In this document: one piece after another, positions 41,445 through 56,400 of the stretch | Numbering within the stretch: the first letter of the stretch is position 1 | Layout of the letters: each line of letters opens with the position of its first letter | Assembly: GCA_964023275.1 (NCBI GenBank) | Contig: OZ029922.1 | Coordinates: 2,975,034 to 3,039,033 of the forward strand | Reading direction: 5' to 3' | Source: Norana najaformis | Taxonomy: Eukaryota > Annelida > Clitellata > Crassiclitellata > Hormogastridae | Length of the DNA: 64,000 bases | Position numbers and translations under genes: made by a program | The notes under the pieces: model-generated | The model's database searches: none | What the model saw: only the letters and a program-made list of their open reading frames with translations | Told to the model about the DNA's origin: nothing

Positions 41445-44400
41445 GACGAACTCAAGTAAGCACAGATGTAACCACAATGAGGTTTTGCGCCTTCCTCACC
41501 TGGGCCTTCTGCAAATCATGTTGTTCTTTGTCCTTGGCAAGAAGTGGAATTGTTACCCCAAAGTATACAGATACCCAGGGATGTGATGGAGATGTGACTT
41601 TGGGAGAAGGGAAGGGCCATGGGAGATAATCCAGACAGAAAGTCCAGCATGGCGATATGCTTATATGTATCTAATGTATGTATTCAAGTATGCAACTATC
41701 TGAATGTAGCACTTAAATAACACACAAAAGTGCTGCCTATGCTAACCTAAGTGGTGTTAGAGTCATTACATTTTACCGAATCAACACTGTGAGAATTCAG
41801 ACCAAGAGTCTCTGATGTCAGGGAGAGACACAGAAGACAAAGACAGAGACAAAGACAGAGACAAAGACAGAGACAAAACAGAAAGTTAATCCAATGTCCT
41901 CACTTTGTTCAGTGACAGTTCCTTAGCGGCCAGAGGCACAATTTCAAGAGCAAGATTCTTAATGTGACCCATCAGCTCCAGCAGCCACTGCATCCGATTC
42001 AGAGGCTGGCAGGATTCCGAGATGGCACCGTTACTGCAGGCAGCAAATGCCTGCACCAGTAACCACAGAGATGACGAATAATTGCTGCAACACAAAGACA
42101 AGGTAAAGAAATTTTCAATTTTTTCAAACGTATTAAATCAAAGAGACATCAAGATCAAGTACTTTCAATTAAATTTTACTCTGTAAAAGCCATTTACAGC
42201 ACACTGTAGAATTTCGTTTTAAATTCACACCAACTTTCACCGACTATCTTGTCTGTTCTTGACAACCTTGGTATGTAACGTAGGGGTAGTACCTCTTTTA
42301 AGTACCTCTTTTATGAGGTACTTAAAAGGTGCTAGTTTAAGTGAATAGATAACTAACTTGCTCTCTTGTCATCTGATGAGCTCTCTAGATAATCTTATGC
42401 ACCAATCCTTACACTTCAATCTGTATTCACTCCCTCCACAAACCTATCGTTATTTTCATGCTCTTCCAATCTGCTTTGGTGTCATTACCGTAATAAAGAA
42501 TTTTATGATGAGGCTAAACACACCGTCCTTGGGTTAATTTAATATCCGACTAAAGTACGCACTGAGCATTCTCAGAATGAGCCTGGAACACTGAGATGTG
42601 CGCTTAAGCCACTTGCAGTACATTTTGAGTACAAGTGATGGGTACTTCAAGCAAATAATGTGGAATGGACCCATTATTTGATATGAATCTCTACTTTAAA
42701 AACCAAGGACCAATCTTAAGTTTTAAACATTATTATTATTATTTCTGCATATCATTAGTATTTCGGCTGACTTCTGACATTGTAAAGCACCCTAGAAGTA
42801 GCCTGCTACTTACAGTGCTATAGAAACTGTCGTCATTATGTTACATTACATCATAAAACACCAGCATCCAAGAATCAGCTTATTTGTAATAAGTTCTGCC
42901 TCATTCAAAAACTTCCTTGTCAAACAGCACCTAAATACCACGCCTATCCACCCACCTAATTCTTGGATTGTAAGCAACTGCTTCGATTGCCTGATTGAGC
43001 CAAACCAGAGGCTGGTTTCCAATGGCAACCAGGTAACATCGCAAGAGCAACCCTCGCGAGTAAGTCTCATCACTTTTCAGCTCTTTTGATGTGATGTCAT
43101 CCATTAATGACTCAGGTGCAAACTGCATACATTTACAGCACAGATGCCACAGTCGAGCCTATAAAGAAGTGTCACAAACAGATGAATCAGAGAGGATGAA
43201 TCACTGAGAATGAACTGATGAAACACCAAGAGGATGAATCACTTATCATTATTATTATTACTTCTGCATTTATCAAGCACCGCTTTGTAATGGCTAAGCA
43301 TCTATCGACGGTGCTGAGCAAGAGGGAGTGAAGGACGTGCCTGAAATCCCCACACAGTAACCATCTCAGAGGAGGCTCAAACCCATACTCTCTATGTTAT
43401 AAGCCGAGCACTCTAACTGATCGCCTGTGGTGCCTCACTTTGACAAAATCACTGAACATATGAACTGCTAAAGAAATGAATCACTCCAAAGATGAATCAC
43501 TAAATGGATGAACTACAAATAAACAGAATTTAACTGGATTTAATTAGCCTAGATTAGATAATGCACATTTATAGTCATACCTACATACAAACACACATCC
43601 ATCCATCCATACATACATATATTATACATCCATACATACAAGCATATATACAAACATACATGTATACATACATACATACATAATTCACAAGGCATCAATC
43701 AATCAATGGCTGCTACAAGGGACCATCAACTGATGCACTACATTATGGTCACTAGACAATCACAGTGCATCTCCTAATCACCTAATGAAGGAATAAATGT
43801 TAGGTTTTTCAGCTCACATTCTCTACAGGACACAATCTGCAGATGGTTTCAAACGCTTTCCAGAGCACCAAAGGGACGTTCTGTGCGGGACTTGGTTCCT
43901 TAAGCGCCATCTGGAGGCCCTTCAGCATTGCTGTCAACAACGTCCACAGATCGTCACTGTAGCTACTGATGGACGTCCTTTCACCACTTTTGTCTGAGAG
44001 CGACTTAAGCGGTTCAAGGAAACCGTTCTCAAAGTACTCTTTTAGTATCGTCACAGGGATGACTCGGATCAAGATGTGGAGATTCCGATAGATGCAGACT
44101 TTAGCTGGACTCTGAATATCGACAAACCAAAGGCAACAACTGTTAGTTAAGAACTGCTTAAGTAACTGCAAGTAAGTAAGTAAAGTAAGTAAGTAGCCTT
44201 TATTTACACCTGACAAGCAAACATGCATTCTATATATTCTACATATATTGTACATGGTTTTGTAAATGTAAGTATGTAGATGTGTGTATCAAAACACTTA
44301 ATGTAATAGCTTTTAAGAACCTCACAAAAGCACAGTGGCTCTCTACACAAGCGTGTTTTGCAGCAAATAGAAAAATTATGCTGAACAGAATTAAATGCAA

Positions 44401-47400
44401 GATACTAGATTTACAGATTTAGAGCTTCAAAGATTCACTCTAAATTTACGATAGTCATCAGAGCATTACAGAATAAACTAAAATGGATAAATCTCGACAT
44501 GTTTGACAACAAAAATGAAAAAGTTACAGCCTATTTGATATAAATACAAAGCCATTTGAACATGTTCACACATCCCACAGCTTTACCAGCTTTGAATTCG
44601 TTTATTTCTTGTGAACGATTCTACCATTTTGTATATGACTTAAAAAGGCCTTCAAGGTTTCACACCAACTACCACTGCACTCAACATCACTTTCCCATGA
44701 CAGAACCGGGATGTGAGCTAGGATCCCAGAGATAAAAAAAGCCCCTCAGCTACCGTGCCAACTTGCTTCTGCTGTTATTGCATACCTTTAAACCATTGTA
44801 GAACGGCGCAACCAAACACGAAGACAAGAATGAAGCTAGGTTTGGAAGAAATGCTGACTGCTGGATTGCGAGTCGAAGACATAACTCCTCAACGGTAGGA
44901 CCTGCAAAAGAAATAACTCGATTACGAGGTTTGATTCATAAAAGAAACAGATGAGCACACTTTCTGCATCAAATATTTAAAACGTAAAGAAGATATGTGC
45001 AAACACTGTAGCAAATTTTTACGTATTATGTGACAGAAAAGATACTGGTATGGAAGCAAAACTGGTCACAAAATCAGACTTCTCATAATGTCAGTGTTAT
45101 TTAAACCACCAAGCAGCAGATTCTGGTACCACCATGAACTGGGAAGTAAATGACAAGTCCTGGACTAGCCCAGGCACATTGTCCTAGACCTTAGGGCTCA
45201 TCTCTTGCTGGCCCAGGGGCCTAAGAAGTAAGCACCTTTGCTACATATTGAGTGTCTTAATGCATACACACACATACATACAGACATATTATTATTATTA
45301 ATTAATTAGTCAATTAATAACTTCTAATGTGCTGGTGTCTAAAGCACAAGGCATCAACTGATAGCCCACCAAAGCCAAGCTGTAAGCAGGTCAATAAATA
45401 TTAAGAGATTAATGTGCCAGGCATCAACAAATGGTGACCATTCCACTAAGACAGAAAGGCAGCCTATGGTGGATAAACAGTTTGAAAAAGTCTTAAGTTG
45501 AGAATAAAATCACATAAGTGATTGAGCAGGGAGAGAGATGTATGCATGTACGTATGAATTTATGTTCACTCATACATAGATTCATACATACATTCATACA
45601 TACATGTATACATACATGCATGCATATATGCTGTCGGTTACAACATGCCTTTTATTTTCTTTGTCAGTTAAAAGAGATGCAGCAGGTTTCAAGACAGGGA
45701 CATTGCTTGAATCAAACTCACTGGAACAGCAGGTTTCTATCACCTTCTTACTAAAAAATTTTCAGATCGGATTAGATGACCAAAGTTTAAAGACTACACT
45801 ACCGATAGGCATGCGCAAAATAGGGCCAAGGATCGCCGACCAGTTGAGTGGAGGGAACGGCCGTGTTCCATCTTTTGTCAGGGAACTAAGAATGGCATGG
45901 ACAACACCATTCTCAACATCACTCAGACCTAAAATAATAAACACTGATCTCAAATGCAGTTCAAAAGTTCTTTTATAGGCAGCATAGACTCAAAATTTAA
46001 GAAAGTTCAAAAACATGATCTTTAGTAACACAAACTCATTTTAACATGGTATTTGAAAATGCTCCCAAAAATAACATAATAAGGTTTGGAACTACAGCAT
46101 ACTAGTAATGTTTACAAATAAAATACAAACTGCCTACATAACACTTAGAGTACTGCTCAGTAGTTTTCTTGAAGAGGTGCTATATAAATGTGCAATTACA
46201 ATTACAATTAAACTAGTAATTTAAGCATTTTCAAATCAATTAAACCCAAGTTGCTGAGCATAGCTTAAATAACCCTTTCAGAAAGAATAGTTCACAAAAA
46301 CAATAACTATGAATTTCAAAACCAATACACCTTTGACAGGTTCTTAAAAGGGGCTACATAAATAGCCAGTAGATAAACACATACAATAAAATACAATTGT
46401 AATGTAAACAATACTTTGCTATATTTTCAATGTAATACAATATTTCGTTAGACATATTTGTAAAGCAGCTCAAGATCTATTTGTACTGTTTTATTTTTGT
46501 TGCCTCTCTACTGTGTCTCATCCGCAACTACAATTCCTCGCTCTGCTGATGGATGTAAGGGTCATGTACCATTACTTACTAACTTACTCAGTTACTTACT
46601 CAGTTACTTACTCAGTTACTTACTCAGTTACTTACTCAGTTACTTACTCAGTTACTTACTCAGTTACTTACTCAGTTACTTGAACAGGTAGCTTACCTTT
46701 CTTGCTGAACTCAATTAGCAGATCAACAAGAGGCCGCAGAATGCTTGTTTGGGACAAGAAATGGTAATTTGTTGGTACTAAAAAATAAACAACATGCTCA
46801 AAACACTTCACAATTCATCTTAAAAGTGTTTCAATGCAGTTAAAGGCATGTGAAATCTATGAAATATGTGCATCTAGATAGACAATAAGAATGAAAACAA
46901 AACAAGACTTGCCAAAAAGAATCGAGATCACTCATTCGCACCCAACCAGGTGTTACTAACTTCTAACTCACTCATTAACCCCCACCAGTCTGGTTTTACT
47001 AAACGCCACTCAACCGAAACTCTGCTGACATCTCTCTACAACAAGCTTGTTTCTGCCATTTCTCATCAACAGGTTTCTTGCCTCTGTCTCCTCGATATCT
47101 CTGCAGCCTTCGACACCATAGATCACAATATCTTACTCCACCGACTTTCAACCTGGTTTGGTTTTGCTGACACTGCTCTCCTATGGATACAGTCTTATCT
47201 CTCCTCCCGCTCTTTCTCTGTTAAAACTCCGTTCTTGGACCTCTTCTGTTTATCCTCTACACTACCCCACTCAGTTCACTCATTAAAGCATCCTCCGTTG
47301 ACCATCACCTCTATGCTGATGACACCCAACTATTCATCTCTTTCTCTCCAAATTGTTTCAATGAATCTACAGATCATCTTCTTTGTGTGGTTAAACAAAT

Positions 47401-50400
47401 CTCCTCTTGGATGACATCTAATCTCTTATGCCTGAACCCAGCTAAAACTGAATTCATACTTATCGGCCTACGTGACCAGCTCAAGAAAATTCCTGACCCC
47501 TCTATCTCCCTCAGCCTGGACTCTGCCTCCACCCAGACCTTTAATACTAACTCTTCTGTCCGTAATTTAGGTGTTATTTTCGACCAGAACCTTACTTTTT
47601 CTGATCATATCACCCATCTTTCCCGCTCTTGCTTTATGCATATCCGCGACCTTCGCAGAATCCGTCCTATGCTTGACTTCAAAACCGCATCTATCATTGC
47701 CACATCCATAGTCCATGCAAAACTTGACTACTGCAATTCACTTTTCCTCAATATTGACACAACCCAGATACATCGCCTACAAGCTATCCAGAATGCTCTC
47801 GCACGTGCTGTCACCAAAACCCCCAAACACCATCACATCACCCCTGTTCTCAAATCACTGCACTGGCTTAAAATACCAGAACGAATAGAGTACAAGGTCT
47901 TATCCCTCACCTACAACACACTTCAATCCTCCCAACCCTCCTATCTTCGTCAATTATTTACTATCCAACCACTCCGTTCAACCCGCTCCTCATCTGTCCT
48001 AACACTTCTTCGCCCTCCCGTCACCTCATCCTTAAAATTTGGAAATCGCTCGATAGCCATAGCTGCCCCACCCCTTTGGAATAAACTCCCGCCAGAATTG
48101 CGACAGTTGTCTGGTCAATCATACGAACTCACCAACACTTCACCTCTTTCAGTTTCTGCGCAGGTCTTTCACTCAAGACTGAAAACACTTCTTTTCCAGA
48201 AATCTTATCCTGATTCTTCCTCTTCCTCTTATCTCTCTTCTCGCTTCAATTTCAAACATCATCCACCGTAGCCGTCCGACTGTCTGAGTGCCTGACTCCT
48301 GGATCTTGACCCTTTTGCCTATCGATTTTGTTTTGACTGAGCGCCTGTGAATAAGCTGGTTCCCGCGACTTAGCTTTCGTTGAGCGCTGTAGAAATCTCG
48401 AGATTACGATTACGATTACTGGAGCCCATGCTGGGAGCAATCCTGAGTAGTTTGTTCTGAAAAAGCCACTAAATAAATTGACAAATACTCTAGATTACAA
48501 TCCCTGCCAAATGACTAGCATCAGGAAAAGATGGCGGTGGTGACGACGACAACAATACAACAAAGATTATGCAGATGATGATAACATTTAGCGTAACCAT
48601 GGTCATTACCTGCTGCCTGGCGAGATCCCATGTCGGCCGTTGCTAAGTAAAGCAGCCCTGTGAGCCAAGCACCAGTTTTCTGAATACTTGAGCTACACGA
48701 TGACTGAGAAGATTTCAGAATCCGAATGACGTCATTTTCCAATCCAATTTCAGAAATAATGCTGGAGCCTTCATTTGGAATCTGAAGAAATTAAGTTGTA
48801 AAAAAAATTTAGGAAATAATGCTTGAACCTTTGTAAGGAATCTGAAGAATTCACATCATAAAATAACAATCTATTTAACTTTGACCACAATGTGTCAACA
48901 TCATTTTAAAGCAATAAAGATGGCTGCTTTAGTTTATGAAAATATTCTGTAGACTGTATTAAGATGAAAATGTTGTACTTGTAAGTTGAAATAAAATAGT
49001 CACACATTTTTCCAAATATGTTTTATCAGCTACTGCGACATGTTAGCTGCCCTGAAATGGCTACTCTGTAGCGACAAGTCCCTTGCACACAACTGCTCAG
49101 CACCATAGATTGATGCTTTGTCATTAGATAGTGGCGCTTCATAAATACAGAAGTAATTATATTAATAATAATATCAGCAATTTGTGTTGTAATAACCAGT
49201 GCAGCAAGGAAGATACAACATAGCCCACTGTTTGCTGGTTTAACTTAACAATGATTGATTACTGATTCATATGTATTCACTCTGGTGATACAGAAAACAA
49301 TGACATCATACCAACATTACTATTCTGATATAGAAAACAATGATAGCATACCAACATTACTATTCTGATATAGAAAACAATGATACCATACCAACATTAC
49401 TATTCTGATATAGAAAACAATGATACCATACCAACATTACTATTCTGATATAGAAAACAATGATACCATACCAACATTACTATTCTGATATAGAAAACAA
49501 TGATACCATACCAACATTACTATTCTGATATAGAAAACAATGATACCATACCAACATTACTATTCTGATATAGAAAACAATGATACCATACCAACATTAC
49601 TATTCTGATATAGAAAACAATGATACCATACCAACATTACTATTCTGATATAGAAAACAATGATACCATACCAACATTACTATTCTGATATAGAAAACAA
49701 TGATACCATACCAACATTACTATTCTGATGTAGAAAAAATGATACCATACCAACATTACTATTCTGATATAGAAAAATGATACCATACCAACATTACTAT
49801 TCTGATATAGAAAACAATAATACCATAACAACATTACTATTCTGATATAGAAAACAATGATACCATACCAACATTACTATTCTGATATAGAAAACAATGA
49901 TACCATACCAACATTACTATTCTGATGTAGAAAAAATGATACCATACCAACATTACTATTCTGATATAGAAAAATGATACCATACCAACATTACTATTCT
50001 GATATAGAAAACAATAATACCATAACAACATTACTATTCTGATATAGAAAACAATGATACCATACCAACATTACTATTCTGATATAGAAAACAATGATAC
50101 CATACCAACATTACTATTCTGATGTAGAAAACAATGATACCATACCAACATTACTATTCTGATGTAGAAAAAATGATACCATACCAACATTACTATTCTG
50201 ATATAGAAAACAATGATACCATACCAACATTACTATTCTGATGTAGAAAAAATGATACCATACCAACATTACTATTCTGATATAGAAAAAATGATACCAT
50301 ACCAACATTACTATTCTGATATAGAAAACAATGATACCATACCAACATTACTATTCTGATATAGAAAACAATGATACCATACCAACATTACTATTCTGAT

Positions 50401-53400
50401 ATAGAAAACAATGATACCATACCAACATTACTATTCTGATGTAGAAAAAATGATACCATACCAACATTACTATTCTGATGTAGAAAAAATGATACCATAC
50501 CAACATTACTATTCTGATATAGAAAAATGATACCATACCAACATTACTATTCTGATATAGAAAACAATGATACCATACCAACATTACTATTCTGATATAG
50601 AAAACAATGATACCATACCAACATTACTATTCTGATATAGAAAAATGATACCATACCAACATTACTATTCTGATGTAGAAAAAAATGATACCATACCAAC
50701 ATTACTATTCTGATGTAGAAAAAATGATACCATACCAACATTACTATTCTGATATAGAAAACAATGATACCATACCAACATTACTATTCTGATATAGAAA
50801 ACAATGATACCATACCAACATTACTATTCTATGGCAACCGACGAGGGATGTTAGTCCAGTTAAAGCGGCAACCTTGTCCTCTTCTGCCAAATTCTAAAAA
50901 AAAACAATAATCAGACGCATGGAATAGCAAGATGGTATTCCAGTAGACAAGAATAAGATCTGTACACTGTCAGTATCTGTAAAGATTTCTTCCAAGCCTC
51001 TTCATTATAAGCAAAACACAGAGTGGGTGACAGCATGGATTCTCAGTTGCACAGTCCTTACATGGATCCATTATGGCCTTCGTCATTTTCAAATCCAGCA
51101 ACTTCAAACAGGGTCTGGCCAACGAATTTTTAGATTCTTTCATTTGGTTTGGACTGCATAGACAACTTCAAATGCCACTATAGAAATGCTCTCAATGAAT
51201 GAATGAATGCATGCATGCATGAATGAATAAATGTATGCATCAATGAATGTATGAATGACTGAGTGAATGATAGATTGATAGTGAACAAGTAGGTGAGTGA
51301 GGGTGTGAGAGCGAATGATTGTGAGTGACTAAAAGATTGAGTGGTGATTGATTCAGTGAGCGAGCGAGCGAGCGAGTGAAATACTCCATCTTCTAAGATG
51401 CTCTTCCATGAAGACGATCTCCTCCTTATCAAGTCTTTCATGTTAGGATGATTCGCTGACTGTAGAATGAAATACAGAGTTCCCACGGCTCTGCACAGCT
51501 CAGCATTCTGAAACATTTTAAAATCAAATCCAAAAAACTTCCTTTTCCACTTAGTTATTCTGCTGAAACCTTGAGTGTAAACTTAGCAAGACACTGACTA
51601 CATTCTTTAGCTAGCAGCTAACCGCTTGTTTATATCTGCTTGTTTAAATCATGATGTTTTTTTTTATTTTCTGTATATACAACAAAGCAGGTTTTACAGT
51701 TGTGGTTACATGAGTGAGTGAGTGAGTGAGTGAGTGTACGATTGAATGAGTGCTGAGATGTTCTTAGAAGAGTTCATACAAGGCACTACATAAATAGTAA
51801 GATGCACGCATACAAAAAGGTAACAATGAATAAGCTTTCCCTTACGCTGGAGTTTCCGTCGAGTATTCTCTCTAGTTTCTTGCAGTCCTCATCAACGACT
51901 TCAAATGTGGTAATATTTGCCACAAAAGACGAGCCAGACAGGACGGCAAGGCACAGCGGCAAAGACTGCAAACACAATACATTGCCTGCAAGATAATTTA
52001 TCGGTGATCCCTGACCTACTGTATTTTAACCAAATTTTACAGTGACATCTACTGGACAAATTTACATGGAAATGGTAGCAAAGGATTGGATTTTGATGAA
52101 CTTCAATGGATTCTGATTTTGACTATCATTTCACTTGAAGCGATGTTTGACTGATGCCTTGTGCATTATAATAATAGCGTTATAGAAGTCATTCGAGTAA
52201 ATTAGATTAGATTTCTAGATAGTGGTGCTATATAAGTGCAGAAATAATAAATAGCAACAAATCACCCATTTCTTTCAAATCTCAATCATAAACAAAATTG
52301 GCAACGAAAAAGTGAATTTTAAACTGCAAAAGTACAGACTTAGACAATAAACATAAGAATTTACTTACAAAAACAAATTAACACACTTTAATATAAACAA
52401 AATGAAATAAAATGGAATAAATAACTAACAAATACATAAACATTTAGGAATATCAAGCAGTGAATGACAAACATGGGCTTTCGTAACTTTTGAGTGGTTC
52501 ATAAAAGGCGTAATGTAAACGTTCAGATGCATTCATACAGTACATACATTCACTCATTCATTCAGACCATTTATGTAGCACCACCTACTCAGTGGCACTC
52601 CCAGCCCAGTCCCAGCAAGAGAACAGCATACATACACACATACAATCAATCCTACACACACCTTATACCTAAACACAAAAACACATGCAAATACATACGT
52701 ACACAGATCTAAGCATGCAAGCACACATACACGCATAAAACCCCATTACATACAAACTAAAGCATGGCAGAAAATGTGCTGCTGTGTAACAATCCATAGA
52801 AGAGACGACCTCTGACCTCCTGGCTTTTATCAGAAGAACTGAAGCCATCAAGCGCAGTTAGAAGCCGATCTCGAACTCCTCTGATATACGATCGGGAATC
52901 AAGTCTGACGTCCACGCACAGAGCACCCAAACAGATCGCATAACCAACAAGACTTCCAGACCTACAACATCCACAAAGCCAAAATCTAAACTAAATTCAC
53001 AGTCCTTACATCTAAGACATTCTTAGAAAGGCACTACACAGACATTCAGATAACCAAACTCTAATACCATTTACTGTATGCTAACTAGCGAGGAGTGCCG
53101 TTGAGAGGTTCATCAAAGTTCATTAAATAAATGCCAAGACACACTCGTTAATTCATGTTTGTTTACATTCATTCATCCATGTTTGTTTACACTCATTCAT
53201 TCAACTTTGTTTACAATATTCATTAAATCATCTTTGTTTACATTCACTTAGTCACCTTTGTTTACGTTATTCACTTATCTTTGTTTATTGATCATAAAAG
53301 TCGAAAAAGATGAAAAAGTAATGTAAACAGGTTATATGAAGATAAAATCGGTCATATGCATGGGGTCAAAGCAAGTCAAAGCAAATGGGTAAAAGAAATT

Positions 53401-56400
53401 GAGTCATGCACACACGCATGCACACACACCCACACACACACACACCCACGAAAACTATCCATGTATAAATTAATAAATGTATTAAATATATATATATAAA
53501 TATAATAATAATGTATTAAATATATTAATACATTAAATTTTCATCATTTTAATGTAACAACATTAAATTACAGTTGCTTGACTAGAAAACAAAACATAGG
53601 AAAACATGTTAGCAGTACTTTGCTGTAGACGATCCAAATGCGCTCTCTTCAAGATTATGAATAGCACTCCACAAAGCAGTGGTACCCTTAAATAACAAGC
53701 ATTTCATGGAATTTAACTAACAAATGGACTATTAAGGATTCATATTCAACACATGAAACTTCAACAGCTACCTATAGGTTCTCTCTACAGCTTCTCTGAG
53801 GTTAAGCTACATCAAGCTTTAAAACAGTCATAAAGTATTTAATTATCGCAAAGCTCTTTAGGCAATCTGGGCAGCTCTCAAAGTGTTCTTAAGTACAAAT
53901 TTTCTGCTTCTTTTCCATCTCTGTTAAAAACAGACTGACAACACCATGCATGATGATAATGGCGCCACAGAAATTTCCAGATTCGATTAGATTAGATTAG
54001 GTACAACAATAAGCAGTTGAAGCAATCAAATATCCCTACCAAATGGACATATGATGAAAACTGTTCTCTTTCACAGGGCCTAGGACTATTCTAATCTAAT
54101 CCAATCTAATGACTTCTATAGTGCCATTATCATAATAATACAACAAGTGCATGGACACTGACAACCTCTGTCAATGGGTGGACAACCTTTCCTTGTATGA
54201 CTTGACAATAAACCATCAATTTCACATAGAGGACCTAAATGCCTTCTGATAAATGATGGCCTCAGGCTTCTACATCACAGGGTTGGTGCTTCCTTTGCTT
54301 CCTTTCTTTCCTAGGCTAGGAAAGATACGAATCACCGCCCCAAATGTCCAACTGCAGAATACAAGAGACCTATTTAATTTATACATGTATTTTCAGAAGT
54401 TTTAATCAATCACAGACGTGTACCTCAAATTAACTAAATTTGGCCTCAGAAAAGACAGCTCAATAAAACAAAACCTCGTTAAAATGCAGGACTTGACACA
54501 GACCCCATTCTTAATTTATAATTCAGAACATGTGCAAACGTATATTTACTGCAACCGCCTTAGCAAGCAACTATTAATGAACATACTTGTGATGCAGCAA
54601 TATCCACAAAATGTTCTCCTAGAAGTTTGTTGATTGCTAATCCAAGCCCAATTCCAGAATGCATCTGCAGAACGTCGGAAACAGTGTCTGCCGCTTTTCC
54701 AGGGCACAGAGCCAGAAGGAGGTTAAGAGCCGCATAAACCATTTCCACGTTGGTTGCCGTCAACAGTGGCAACAGGAGAGACAGAGAAACACAAGCGCTC
54801 GATCTGGCGAGGATCGTAGACTGAGTGACAGTCTCTTGGTTTGAAGTTTTCTTAATTAAAACAGAAATTAATGCAATCTTCAGTTCAAAAGTCAAGAATT
54901 CCAGTCTAAAAACATGATGTAGTTAAGACAGTTCACAGGAAGCAAGCTACTTCTAGGGTGCTATAGATTAAGATTTACTGACCACGTGCATGTTATAAGT
55001 GCATGTTATAATAAATAAATAAATAAATCAGTGTTCATGCAAGTGCCAAGACTGTGCTAGCAGTTAGTGATATAAGCAAGATTTTAGGTAAAACTTAACA
55101 GCATAACTGCTAAAATCAGCTGAGTTATTAGAACTTAAGAAGAGCTGGTTTCTCAACTCCACTGTTGACAACCTTGTTATGTATTTAAGTAAGTCAGCAT
55201 TTGTTAACACCTATTGCATAAGCAAGGAATCATAGGCAAATATCCAAAAATATAGTTCCGTTTTTTCTTTTCTTTTATCAAATTCCTTGTACAGAGTCTG
55301 TTTACAAAGTTCAGTGGGCCAGATTGATTTCAATCTCATGCCTCAAGATCTTTCTATTTGGGTGGAATTAGAATCCAAGTTGGAAATAGAATTGCAATAA
55401 CAATTAGAATAGGAGTCAGAAACAGAAACAGATTTACAATTTTCATGCCACAGATTCACACTTTCATGCTTAACAAATTGCCATAACAGAAATAATAAAC
55501 TGAATGTAAATTAGAAACGGCAATGATTTCTGACTACAGTTTTATTGACTGATGCCTTGTGCATTATGATAGCAGCACTGTAGAAACTATTAAGCAAAGT
55601 ATCCCATATCCCACGAGTGAGATGTAGGGGAGGTGCTCACCTCCTTTTCTTGGCCGTTGAGCCGGCAATGGATGAATACCAAGGTCCTGGACATGGGGCC
55701 AGTGCAACGCAGGACTTGCCGTCTACTTCCCAGCTTACGCTGGTACTAAATTATACCGCTTGGTGACAGAGACATGGTGTGCACAAACAACTTGCCCAGG
55801 GTTGTTACGTGGAGTCGAACCCACAACTACATAATCATTGACCAAACGCATTACTGATAGACCACTGTGCTGCACACTATTAGCTTACACTATTAGATGA
55901 AAGCCTCATAAAGTATATTTACAAGCATCAATCTAACCATACAAGAAAAAAGTATCTCAATGGTACCTGAGTACAAATGGGAAAGATGCGTCCCTTAGAC
56001 TGGTACCCCGCGTCGATGATTGTTAAAACTGTTTCAGCGACCATAGTGAACCAGTGTGGTTGTCTCAGATGTTCAGTCAGCGCTTCAGTCAATCGAAGGG
56101 TCTCGGGATTGAGTCGTGAAGCATAGTTAGAAGCCGCCAGTGCCAAACCTGCCAGAGCAGAGACGCAGTTGCTCTGAACTGCAGGGGTTCCCCTAAACAC
56201 CAGATCAGATCCCACTCCTGTATGTATCTGTGCATTTATGTAGCCCCTATCAAGAAGCTCATAAGGTGCTGAAACACAGCTATCTAAAAGATCTAAAATG
56301 GTGTATCTTAAGATAAGCTGATGCCTACTACATTTATTCATTCATTCATTCATTCAGAGCATTTATATAGCACCCCTTCAAGTTGTTTACCCAAAGGCGC

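Noticed and set aside
48252-48440. Minus-strand ORF over the LINE tail (also 7707-8003 and 56659-56880)
   Set aside because: Antisense or untranslated part of the LINE; the same false frame appears at each copy.
49278-50830. Series of 64-77 codon ORFs with VWYH...[10 protein letters not shown] repeats
   Set aside because: They are frames through the 40-bp minisatellite; FOCAD splicing places this in an intron.
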